In this document: piece after piece, positions 47,609 through 58,520 of the stretch
Layout of the letters: every line of letters starts with the position of its first letter
How positions within the stretch are numbered: the stretch's first letter is position 1
Assembly: GCA_037367405.1 (NCBI GenBank)
Contig: JAZKJV010003279.1
Span: 229,159-293,158, forward strand
DNA: 64,000 nt
Source: Ottelia alismoides
Taxonomy: Eukaryota; Streptophyta; Magnoliopsida; Alismatales; Hydrocharitaceae
Direction: 5' to 3'
Notes under the pieces: generated by a model
Seen by the model: only the letters and a program-made list of their open reading frames with translations
What the model was told of the DNA's origin: nothing
Databases searched by the model: none
Program-made: the position numbers and the translations under genes

Positions 47609-48305
47609 ATGGGGAAGGGGAAGAAAAAAGAAAATCCAAAAAAGAGAGATCAGAAAGAGTTCAGCCAACAGATGATAGATCGGTTTCACATACAGCTGAC
47701 TCTTCAGGAGGCTTTGCAGCACATTCCCCTTCTTCAGCGTTCGTTGAGAGACAGGACCACAGTCAGGAGGAAGAGGAGGAACCATCACTCAGAGATCCAT
47801 GTGCTGACGAAAGCCACGTGTTTCGCGATCCAGAACCGTCTGCCGGCCAAGAGGCCAGATTCAGGAGCCCCTTATGTCAGGTGCCACATCAGAGAGCACA
47901 GGTTCGATCAACCTCCTTCCGGCGGCCCTTCTTGACCGCTTCAAGTTGGGCACTCTTAGACAGAGCAGGACAATCCTTCAGTTTGCCGATCGATCTGTCA
48001 AGAGGCCGAAGGGGTTGTTGCGAGACGTTGTCGTCACTATTCAGGGCCTGCGATTCCCCGTGGACTTCATAGTGTTGGACATGGAGATCCCTGATTCAGT
48101 GACCGATACCCCCATCATTCTCGGTCGTCCGTTCTTGGCCACAGCCAACGCGGTGACTGACCATGATAGCGGGAAGGTATACTTTCATGTCGAGGGTGAA
48201 AGTGTACAAATAGAGACGGTCGAGGACAGCCGAGCCAGAGACAGATCATGCTTAGAGACCACTTCAGACACAGAGCTGATGACAGATGCCGGGCTAGACA
48301 TCCAC
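47609..48305 (+). pseudogene. Retropepsin-type protease of element A, active site deleted
   Basis: 47609-47912 encodes the Lys-rich linker and the region up to the protease core (ATCFAIQNRLPAKRPD, YVRCHIREHRFD). The frame then shifts and continues from 47913 with INLLPAALLDRFKLG, GLRFPVDFIVLDMEIPD, TPIILGRPFLATANA and GKVYFHVEGE. Compared with C (5662-5853), 29 bp that include the catalytic Asp-Ser-Gly are missing, with ATC at both edges. A TAG at 48306 follows, where C has CAG. Without the catalytic Asp this protein cannot process Gag-Pol. Confidence 0.9.
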
Positions 48306-50400
48306 TAGGACTGTGACTTTGTGATCATAGACGATGAGGCAGTTTGGGCAGACCCATCAGCACAGGCCATCCTCTCATTTCCAGACACCGCTGATGCAGA
48401 GATGATAGCAGAGGAGAGCTTGGAGAGCACATTCCTGGTCCAGGATACCATAGAGGCAGCAGAGCCGGTTCTCGACCGCGACACTAATTTTTGTGACGAT
48501 GGTGGTGCTGATGCCACCTCAGGTGATACAGATCCCTCGGAGTCAGGGTTAGATTGTGCAAATTGTGATGATTACATGCCAGACCTGATTTCCACTAAGC
48601 CTACAACTGAGGAGGAGGTAGATGCCGAGCAGAGCAGAGACAGTCCCTCAGGGCAGCCTTCTCCAGTTTCTGAGATTGAGAGAGAGTTCCAGTTCCGCCA
48701 TGCAGATTTGGTAGCATTCACGCAGACTTTCCAGAGGCCAGATCCACCAGCACCCAGCTATCCAGAGCTGAAGCCGCTCCCTACTTCGCTGAAGTATCGA
48801 TTCCTTGCGGGTGAGCCTGAGATGTACCCAGTCATCATCTCTGCCGATCTGACTGGAGAGCAAGAATTTCGTTTGATGGGGGTTCTTGAAAAGAACCGCA
48901 AGGCAATCGGATGGAGCGTAGCAGATCTCCAGGGGATAAGTCCGGCCCTGTGCTCCCACCATATCTATCTCGAGGATGAGGCGAAGCCGTCGCGTGAGTT
49001 CCAGCGGCGGCTGAACCCAAATCTGAGAGAGGTTATTATGAAGGAAATTTCGAAATGGTGGAGCGTCGATTTTATCTACCCCTTCTCCGACTCTAAGTGG
49101 GTCAGCCCTTTGCATGTTGTGGCCAAGAAGACGGGCATCACTACAGTGATTAGTGAGTCTGGAGAGGAGATTGCTACACGAGTACCCACTTCTTGGCGGG
49201 TCTGCGTTGACTATAGGAGACTCAACCAGGCCACCAAGAAGGATCATTTCCCCCTGCCCTTTATTGATCAGATCATTGAGAGACTGGCAGGGAAGAGCCA
49301 CTATTGTTTTCCGGATGGGTACTCGGGCTACAACCAGGTGGCCATCGCTCCTGAGGACCAGGAGAAGACCACCTTTACCTGTCCCTTCGGCACATACGCC
49401 TTCCGACGCATGCCATTTGGGCTATGCAATGCCCCTGCGACCTTTCAGAGATGCATGCTGTCGATCTTTTCGGACATGGTAGGGGAGTGCTTGGAGGTCT
49501 TCATGGATGATTTCTCGGTTTACGACGACGGATTCGACTCCTGTCTTGACTGCCTAGACCGAGTGCTTCAGCAATGTATAGAGGTCCACCTTGTGCTATC
49601 TTGGGAGAAGAGTCACTTCATGGTGACTCAAGGGATGGTGATTGGCCATATCATCTCCAACAGGGGCATGGAGGTTGATCTGGCCAAGGTAGATGTCATT
49701 AAAAAACTCGCACCGCCATCCAATTTGAGGTAGTTACGGTCATTCCTGGGGCACGTCGGTTTCTACCGATGATTCATTCATGATTTTAGTAGGATTGCCC
49801 GGCCGTTGACTGACCTATTGATGAAAGACACTGAGTTCCTTGTCGATGACAAGTGTCTTTCGTCCTTCGAGACTCTCAAGCAGTGTGTTATTGAGGCTCC
49901 TGTTCTCCAGCCGCCTGATTGGTCTCTCCCATTCGAGATCATGACGGATGCCTCCGATTTTACCGTGGGGGCCGTGCTGTGACAGATGAGGGATGGAGTC
50001 CCATTTGCTATCCACTACGCTAGCCGCACATTGGATTCTGCTCAGTGGAACTACACAGTCACAGAGAAGGAGATGCTGGCCGTAGTGTTCGCCCTAGATA
50101 AGTTCAGATCATACATTATTGGATCTAGAGTAACCTTGTATACTGATCACACCGCCATCCGATACCTCATGGCAAAGAAGGATGCCAAGGCCAGACTGAC
50201 TAGATGGATCCTTCTACTCCAGGAGTTCGACATTGAGATCAAGGATAAGTCTGGAGTCAAGAATGTGGTGGCGGATCATCTCTCCCTTTTAGAGCAGCCT
50301 GATGATTCTGAGCAAATTGATCCCATTTGTGAGACCTTCCCAGATGAGGCGATCCTTGTTATCGCCTCCCTCCCGTGGTATGCTGACATTGTGAACTTTC
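48306..50400 (+). pseudogene. Reverse transcriptase and RNase H of element A
   Basis: The ORF 48321-49733 contains the acidic linker and RT: IYPFSDSKWVSPLHVV, WRVCVDYRRLNQATKKDHFPL, DGYSGYNQ, TFTCPFGTYAFRRMPFGLCN, and catalytic FMDD at 49500-49511 (ORF residue 394). After stops at 49731 (TAG) and 49770 (TGA), connection and RNase H follow: MTDASDFTVGAVL, a TGA at 49980, [38 protein letters not shown] and [10 protein letters not shown], so the D-E-D-D acidic residues of RNase H are present. It copies genomic RNA to cDNA using tRNA-Asp as primer. The RT has a few unusual residues (KWWSVD where a hydrophobic LLDAG-like stretch is usual). Confidence 0.93.
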
Positions 50401-50610
50401 TTGTTGCTAAGAGAGCCCCACAAGGTTGGCCTAGGCAGAGGCTTGAGACCTTCCTCGCGAAGGCCAAGTCCTACCACTGGGAGGATCCCATCCTTTACCA
50501 CGAAGGAGGGGATAGCGTCTGGCGTAGGTGCATTCTTCAGGAGGAGCACCATAGCGTCCTCACTTACTGCCACAAGCTTGAGGTAGGAGGACATCATTCT
50601 GGGAGGAGAA
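50401..50610 (+). pseudogene. Integrase N-terminus of element A, cut by element B
   Basis: Continues the frame from RNase [62 protein letters not shown], the first part of the HHCC zinc finger. B begins at 50611. The segment resumes at 63755. Confidence 0.9.
50606..50610. repeat. Target-site duplication of element B (left copy)
   Basis: GAGAA at 50606-50610 and again at 63750-63754. E preserves the same integrase sequence without insertion (about 32300 in reverse complement), with a single GAGAA. 5 bp is the Ty3/gypsy standard. Confidence 0.97.
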
Positions 50611-53600
50611 TGATGAATACCCATTCATCACTCTTTATTCTTATATTTTAGCTACAAAAACCTTTGGAAATGTATGTAGATATGTGTAAATAGGAATAAT
50701 TACCAAAAGCATGCATTGTGTAAAAATTTATAATTAGCATGTTTTTGTGCAAAAATAAAAGAATAAAGATTAAAAAGAAAAAGAGGGAAATATTTAGAAT
50801 AAATATTGAGCAACCTAACCCAAGGGAGGGCTCAGCATGGGCTTGACCACATAAAAGCCAAAGTAGAGGGAGATAGGGGCTCTTGTGTATTTATTTATGT
50901 AAATAAAATAAAAATATTTTCCTCACCAAAAATACACTTGTAAATACTTGTATATATATATTTATTATTATAAAAACAAAAGAAATATTAAAAATCAAAA
51001 AGATCAAAAATACCCTTTTATCATGTACATAGACCATGCTTCTACATTTATTTAACCTTGTAAATAAATAAAGTTATTTTCCAAACTTTTTGTAAATATT
51101 CTATGCTATATATTGTAAATAAGTAAAATAAAAAGAATCAAAACAAAAATCAAATAAAAATAATAAAATTAAAAATACAAAAATACATTGTACATATACC
51201 ATGTATATAGATGTACATATCTATTTATTTTACCTATGTACATAAATAATAAAAATAAAATAAAAACACCCTTTTATTCCTTATTTTATACTGTAAATAA
51301 ATAAAATATAAAATGGGAATAAAAATTGTATAAAAATAATATATAAAAATCAAAAATCAAAACTCTATATATTGTATATACCTATATATAGTACATATTA
51401 TGTATATAGCCTATTTTTATTTCCAAAAATTAATTAAAAATCACCAAAAAATAGAAAAAAATAAATAAAAATATTTCATGTTTTAAGTTTTTGTAAATTC
51501 GGTCATTTTCTAGCCTAAAATAAAGAAATAAAAATTCAATATTTGGTGGCTCCTAATTGGTCCACGGGGGTTTGTTGACCCCGGTCAACTTCCCCCGCGG
51601 ACCTTCTTCTTTCGCGGATCAGGCGACCGACCCGTTTTCTCGACTTTTTGCCCGCCTGACCCGACCGCCATTAACCCAAACCCCGGGCCCCGATTACTCG
51701 CCGATTATCCAGGACCCTCGCCCGGGGTGGGTTTGGTGGATCCGAGACATGTGCACCTCACCCGACCTCCTTCTTCCCGGATCTCCCACCATACTTATAG
51801 TCGTCACCGACGACCTAATTCACGCATCTTTGATCTTCCTCCTGGTGCCTGTGAGCTCCTCCAGCGTCCCTGAGTGACAGCCGTGGCCCCTTGGAGTTGC
51901 AGCGAGGCTCGGGAAGCCGGGAGTCACTGATCCGGTGGTTCTTGCCACCGTGCGCCGCCGCGAGCGCGCTGAGCCTCGGGGAACTCGACGGCCCCTTGAG
52001 GCAACGACCGGGAGCTCCACCGGCTCCAGCCCAGTCGAATGCGCCCATCAGGTAGCTTAGTTAGGCCGTAGATTAGCTTAGGTTGCGATTTTTCGATTTT
52101 CAGTAGTTTAGATCCTCCGCCTCCGCCAGCCGTCTCCGTCCACGCATCCGACCATCCGACACCACCATCGCCTTCGCCTGACTCCTATCCACCTTCTTCG
52201 CCCCTTCACTCCCCCTGTCTCGCCCCGGAGCAGGGTTTCGGCTCTCACCCCTCCGCCGCTCGCCGGAGAGCCTCCATCTCGCTACACCAGCCACTTTCCG
52301 CCCGCTCTGACGGGTCGAGGCACTTTGCCCTCGACCCAGCTTCTTTCCTATGCAGGTTTCAGGGCTAATCGACCTCATCTGGAGGTCGGAACTTCTGGGC
52401 ACAGCAGCTCCAGTTCTTTCACGTCGCCGGTGCTCTCTGGAGCTCCTCGTCTCCATTGGAGCAGTGCATCGGGTGCGGAGCTTCATGGCGAAGCTTTCTC
52501 GCATCTCCTGAGCACCGGACGAGGACTACCGTACACGAAGAGGGCCGGCAAAGCTCGCCGGCCGCCAGTTCTTCCAGATCCTTCGCCCACCGTCAGATCG
52601 GCCTCGACGCTCCAGTTTAGATCTCGCTCGTTCATCCATGGAGCAGCACTGACCATCGGATCTCCCTGGGGTCGATCTTCACCGTTGAGCAGCGAGGTTA
52701 AGCCACAACGTATCTCAGTCGTCGGATCTAGCACGTGGCTTCACCACCTCCATCCGATCCGAGCCAGGAGTCCTTCGCAGCCCCACAACGCACCACAGCC
52801 GTTGGATCTGCCACGTGGGTGCATTTTAGCCATCAGATCGTGCCAAGGGCTCCTTTGGTGTGCGGCGCACCGTCTCAGCCGTTCGATCTGCCACGCGTCG
52901 CGCATCCAGATCCTCAGATAATAAATAAGGGGTAATTTATCCTTAGGCCCCCTTTCTTTTATGCATTTAGTTTCAGTCTTGTAAATATTTAGCGTAGTTA
53001 TTTTATTTTTGTAAAAATTGCACTGTGGACCTCTATGTTTATTTGAATTGCATTTATACCCCTGCCAGTTGTGGACACGTGCATCGACACGTGATATTTT
53101 GGTGTATTTGCAATATTTGCCCTGCCTTTTTGCCCTGTTACGTTTTGTACTTTTATAAATAGGAATTGCAATTTGGTCCCTCCAGGCCTGAGTCACGCGT
53201 ATCGTGCGTGGCCTGGAGGGTAATTTGCACTCCTATACCTATACTTTCTAGGGTTGTTATTCCAGGGACCCAGAACTTTGTGTTAATTGCAGAAAGGTCC
53301 CTGTGCACTGTTGCTTTTCTTTATTTTTGAATAAAATATCAAATCACCTCCAAATCCAATGAGAATTTGAACATGGCTCCTGCCATGGTGTAGGATTTTC
53401 AAGGATTTTTGAGGACATTTTTGGTTTTGTTTGATATTTTTAAAAATTCAAAAACCTTAATTTTTGTTACTGTCTAGATTGGAAAATCACAAAAAAATAT
53501 TAAAACCCCCCTAAAAATCCCATAAAAATTAGCTACTGTTTAGTTTAGTTTGTTTGATTTTCTAGCCAATTTTGGCTATTTGTCATTGTTTAAAAACCTT

Positions 53601-54256
53601 AAAAACTTAAAAACACTCGAAAACCCATAAAAATTCTAATAAAATAATTAAAAACCCAAAAATAATAAACTTGGTACCCAAATTTTCCTTGCTTTCTCTA
53701 CCTTACAGGAAAATTACCTCCAGGCCCTTGTGAGGCCCTTAGATATTTTATCTAGGGACTTTTGTCCTGGCTAGACAGTACCCCTTGCTTTTAGCACTGT
53801 TTGATTTTTAGAAAATAAAATACACATCAGAAAATTGTCAAAAATTCACCAAAAACACTAAAAAATATAAAACACATAAAAATATTTTTATTTTGATTTT
53901 TGGTTGAATTTTGATGCCTTAAATAATTTGTCAAAGTGTGATTGTTTTTGTTTTTATTATTTTCTTTACATATTAAAAATCCAAAAAAAAATTTAAAAAT
54001 AATTAAAAACCACTAAAAACATTTTCCTCTTTTATTTTATTTGTTTTTACTACTTCGTAGGCCTTCGGCCAATCCGTGCTCCTTGAGTTCGACCCTGGGA
54101 GCTATACCAGGTTAAACACATAGCAGGACCGCTTCTCCGTTTTAATTGATTTTATTTGCACTAAGTGGTTCATTTTTCTTGTTGACCCGAGTCTGAGTGA
54201 TTGAGGTCTCAACGACCTTTTAGACACCTTTGCCTTGGTCAATCAGACGGTCATCA
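50611..54256 (+). repeat. 5' LTR of element B (3,646 bp)
   Basis: Starts TGATGAATACCCATTCATCA, ends GGTCATCA. AT-rich U3 to about 51540, GC-rich core 51550-52920, AT-rich remainder. Putative TATA CTTATAG at about 51794-51800. The ORFs in the core (such as 52325-52921) reappear shifted in the other LTR and are not genes. Confidence 0.95.
51792..51800 (+). promoter_or_regulatory. Putative TATA box of the B LTR
   Basis: TACTTATAG at the position aligned with CATATAAG of A; GCATCTTTGA (51825-51834) follows about 25 bp on. The 3' LTR has the same at about 61295-61303. Confidence 0.5.
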
Positions 54257-54259
54257 GAA

Positions 54260-54277
54260 TGGCGCCGTTGCCGGGGA
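54260..54277 (+). other. Primer-binding site of element B
   Basis: TGGCGCCGTTGCCGGGGA, a full match to the complement of the plant tRNA-Asp 3' end including CCA, 3 nt after the LTR. Confidence 0.97.
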
Positions 54278-55814
54278 GCACGGCTTAGTAGTTTTTCTTA
54301 TTTTCTTTTCGTTTTTATTTTCGCGGCTTTTCGCGGCTCTTTCAGAGCTCACGGCTCTTCGCGGCTTTTTGTCTATATTTTAGTTTCACTTTATTTTGCT
54401 TTATTTTCTTTTTCTTTTATTTTTTTTTGTTTTCTTTTGTGTGTTTATTTTATTTTACATTTTTGCATATATACCCTTTTATTTTCATTTTCATTTCTTT
54501 TTCCTTTATTATTATTTGATTATTGGTTCTGACCACTCTGTTTTCTCTTGCGAGGGCCCGAGGACCGAGGCGGCTACTCTCGAGAAGCCGAAGCAACCGC
54601 AGGATTCGGAGGCGGCTCTTTTCTTCGCGGAGCCGTAGGAGAGAGTGAGAGAGAGTTGAGTGGGTGAGGATTAGGGTAGACTCTTATTTCATTTCATTAT
54701 TATTGTAATAATACAGGACTTGGACTTGGACCTTTGTGGACTTGCCGAAGCGGGTCTGTTTCGCCGAGCACCGGTGTGCTCGGGGGACCCGTAGGACCTT
54801 AGCGGTTTTTCGCGGTTTTTACGTGGCTTTCTTTTCCTTTTATTTCTGCCTTTTCCGGTGTTTACGCGGTTTTTGCTCGAGCCCCTAGACTTAGGAATTT
54901 CTGGTGAATGTGCCGTACTTAGTAGGATCCACACACCTAACTGCTTATCTGTTCCCATAGATCGTTAATTGGACCTACTTAAAAACCACTAATAAAAATA
55001 ACCGATTCATTTGCCTTCGTAGCCTACGTGCCGCAGCCCGTCCTGTAAAGCGCTTACTCCTACCCCCGATTTGTTGGACAGAGGAGGGATGGGCCAAGAC
55101 CGGACTCTTTGGCTAGGAGGTCGGTGACCGGTTAGACGGTTCTTCGCTAGAAATTGCTCGTTTAGGACTCGGCTTTCCCGTTGCATCATATAGATGGTTT
55201 TCTTTCTGTCTTTACTTTTATGCGCGGATCATATTGCATGTAGAGTGCTGGAGACAGGTACGCACTTCTTACTCAGCATGCATCATTGATTTATCGTGCA
55301 TCGGCTTTTTCGTCTTCTCCCCCCTGTTTTGGACTTAATAATCAGGAGAACCTAAAAATTCGTTAGGACGTTTCTTTTTATTTGAAAAATATCTAAAAAC
55401 AAAAACAATAAAATCGGGACTGCTAATCATACTTGACCTAAAAGACACTTCACTGAAAATCTGTCTTGGGGAGAGTAACCCCCTCCTTGTCTGGTTTGGA
55501 TGAGCGAGAGAGTGATCCGAACATTAGGATAGAGCCTCCGATCTTTTCTTGACTGATTACCGGCTTTCAGTACGGGACAGTCGGTTGAGAAAGAGTTGGA
55601 TACCTATTGACCTCACGTAATCGCTCTGATAGACTGGATGATCACCTAAAATAAAATTGACAAGATAATTGACCGATCCCTTCGATCTTCAGCTCTGTGT
55701 GCGTAGGTGAATTGGGGGTTTGCTTGTTCATCTTGTTTGATTGCCAGATCCCTTCGATCCTTTCTCATCACCCTCCCTCACCTCCCTTCATTTCTTCTTC
55801 GTCTTTATCCCTGG
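54278..55814 (+). other. Leader of element B with putative intron
   Basis: Collinear with the A leader: T-rich block (54290-54530), hairpin (54764-54783), conserved GCATGTAGAGTGCTGGAGAC then AG|GTACGC (intron start 55258), pyrimidine-rich GTTTGATTGCCAG ending at 55747, gag ATG at 55815. The proposed intron is 490 bp, against 493 bp in A. Confidence 0.65.
54764..54783 (+). promoter_or_regulatory. Conserved leader hairpin (element B)
   Basis: CCGAGCAC-CGGT-GTGCTCGG, with an outer stem GGGTC (54753-54757) / GACCC around it. Same as in A. Candidate packaging or dimerisation signal. Confidence 0.75.
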
Positions 55815-57990
55815 ATGATGGATCCCCCTCACTTCGAGCCGACTCTTACGGCTTTTTCTCCATCCTCTGACCATCACTCTAGTCCACCTTCCAGGGAGGT
55901 CGGATCTCCGACCAACCTCCCGCTCCCTCCCTCCCTTTCATCTCATTACTCTGGGCATGCTGTGTTAGACGTCCGAGGATATCAGACAGAGAAGATGCGA
56001 GACCCGGACGATGCTGTTGCTGAGTTGAGAGCGTACTCCGTTGGCGACCAGAGAGAGCAGTGGAGACTAGCAGACAAATCCTTTTCCAGATTGAAGGAGG
56101 AGCAGATAGCACATGAAGCTCAGTCAGCTTCTACACTAGGTCCATTCGTCTTGGATTTGGATTACATTCAGCGACTGCCGACATTTTCAGGAGAGGCGCA
56201 CGAGGAGCCTTATCTTCACCTGTCAGCTTTCGAGGAGTTTTGCAGAGCACAGAGATATTCAGATGTCACTGCAGAGGAGCTGATGAGCAGGACCTTCCCA
56301 TTCACGCTTCACGATAGAGCCATGAGGTGGCACCGACGATTGGGAAGGACATTCGAGACGTGGGAGAGCTACGCCGAGAGTTTCCTACAGAGATACTTTC
56401 CTCCACGTAGAGCAGAGTTTATGCGGTCTTTGATCATGGACTTTTCAGTTGACCCCCAGGAGCCATTGCACGAGGCATGGCCGAGGTTTCTTGACCTCTT
56501 GAGGAGATTCCCTGAGCACGGACTTCCACTTACAGACTTGATAGAGATCTCCATGCGGGGGATGACCGCAAAGCAAATAGCACTGGTGATTACCACATGT
56601 GGCGGTTCACACCGCAGTTCCGACATTCACTTCCTGGATACCATCTCGAGGTTACTTTCACAAAGATCTTCTTCGCGAGATACCATGGTCGAGACAACAC
56701 ATGCGGATGATGCAGTACCAGTGCGGTGTGTCACTTTGCATGATGAGACAGTTTCTACACACCAGCCCGAGGATTTGGATGATGCCGCACCATTGACATA
56801 GGAGATGACTGTGATAGCAGAGGTTCGGACCCAGAGTCTACTTGAGTTCCCGTTGGCCTTCCAGTTGGAGTTCGAGTCAGCCCCAGAGTTCCCTGTTGAC
56901 GAGTCTTGGATATCAGATCTTCTGATACTCCAGGAGCCGGAGGAGCCCCAGCTTTTGCAGCCGTTGATTCAGACACTTCAGATTCCAGTCCTGGAGGAGT
57001 CAGTCTCCTTTCTGCAGAGACACTTCTTGTATGCAGACAACTACCAGGACTCAGCCCAACAGCCACAGCTCGATGAGGACACCACTTTGAGAGTACAGAC
57101 ACAGAGAGTCCCGTCCTCGAGCCTTTTGTCCTCCACTTTGTTGAGATAGATACACTTCCTGAGGACCAGCTGACAGACAACATAGCCGCAGAGCGAGGAT
57201 CAGCTGCAAACACTTTGCCAGCTTCTGCGGTATTGACTAGTACCTTCTCCTGCTTCCAGATTGCCGAGACTTACACTTCAGATGATGATGCAGCCTAGTG
57301 CACTGAGTGGATACTTGATAGCAGCGCAGATGCCCATCTAGATCCTGATCCCTCTTCTTCTCACTTCTGATCCTGCATCTCTCCCCGAGGGGTTATCTGC
57401 GGGAGGATGCCGCACTCGATGAGCACTCGGTTTCACCTACTGAGAGTGTTTCCGATCTGGCGGAACACGGAACCGAGTCTTTAGATCATTATGATTCTGA
57501 GTCTTCTCACCTCGACGACCCTCGCGAGGATGAGCCCATTCTTGAGATATTCGATGATTTGCCTGATCATCTTCTTCTCTATTCATCGAATATCAGTCTT
57601 CTTAGAGAGTCTCCTGATCTTGATTGTCCACACCTGTTTGAGACAACTGATTGACGTGGAGGATTCTATTACTGATCCATCCTTCTCCACGTTTGATTTC
57701 TTCGGCCTCTATACTCTCACTCCAGTCTAAACCAGAGCCGATGATTTCTTTTGTGCTACCGGATCCCGATCACTTCTTTCCATATCACTGGCCGGTAGCA
57801 GACACCCGCCTGATTGTATACATGGGTGTCTTACTTTACACTGCTGAGTTCGTCGTTGTTCTCACACCGAGACTACGACGACAGTACGGCATTCGCCTTA
57901 CCGATGGCGTCCTGAACCTTGATACTGCATTGTCCTAGCCTTTGCGCCCAGCTAGGGGCGTAAAACCTAGCGCTTGTTGAGAGGCACCTC
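55815..57990 (+). pseudogene. Divergent Gag-like protein of element B, with acidic C-terminal part
   Basis: Starts MMDPPHFEPTL (an upstream in-frame ATG at 55707 lies in the proposed intron). Gag domain 56130-56640: YIQRLPTFSGEAHEEPYLHL, FPFTLHDRAMRWHRRLGRTF, FLQRYFPPRRAEFMRSLIMD, HEAWPRFLDLLRRFPEHGLP and VITTCGGSH. This follows the A Gag motif by motif but with few identities. After a TAG at 56799 (in-frame, CAG-like context) a Gln/Leu/Glu-rich part follows, then a frameshift near 57100 and an acidic region (DEPILEIFDDLPDHLLLYSS at 57520-57580). The last block ends about 57980 with a Val/Leu-rich stretch (YMGVLLYTAEFVVVLTPRLR). No zinc knuckle, no protease motif. Function beyond particle assembly is unknown. 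Confidence 0.85.
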
Positions 57991-58088
57991 AACATTGTAC
58001 TCTTTTGTTTATACGTGTTTCGTCTTATTTTGATCCTTCTTTCTTCCGTTCTTGTTTTCACCCCAGGTCTCGCTTAGGGTTATCTTTG

Positions 58089-58520
58089 CTATACTTAGGA
58101 TACTGCTCATCCTAAGTATAGGGGGGTGAAAACACCGGGTTGTTCTTCGTTCTGTTCCATCACTCCTATCGTTGCCTATACTTAAGGTTCTCACCTTAAG
58201 TATAGGGGGAGTAATGTCCTCCGTCTTGTATATATTCGTTGATTTTCTTTGTGTTTTGCTACCCCTGTTTTGCTGCCTATACTTAGGGATATTTCACCCT
58301 AAGTATAGGGGGGTAGACCCTGTACATTCTCCACTCGGTTTTCCCTTAGTACACAGCCTGCTATACTTAGGATTACTTGGATCCTAAGTATGGGGAAGAC
58401 CCGAGCTTCTTCTTCCTTGTATATAGCCTTCCTTTTCACTTTCCTATACATAGCACGAGTTATGTCTTCTTCATCGCTCTTGACTCTGAGGACATCGTTC
58501 GAGCTAAGTATAGGGGGGTG
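58089..58520 (+). repeat. Array of polypurine-tract hairpins in B
   Basis: Four perfect or near-perfect hairpins: 58089-58100/58110-58121, 58175-58188/58193-58206 (14-bp stem, 4-nt loop), 58276-58288/58297-58309 and 58361-58373/58381-58392, then a single tract at 58504-58517. The 3' arm of each is AAGTATAGG followed by more G, that is, a copy of the true PPT at 60104-60116. Stems differ in the inner bases with both arms changed together (CTTAAGGT/ACCTTAAG against CTTAGGG/CCCTAAG). Confidence 0.92.
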
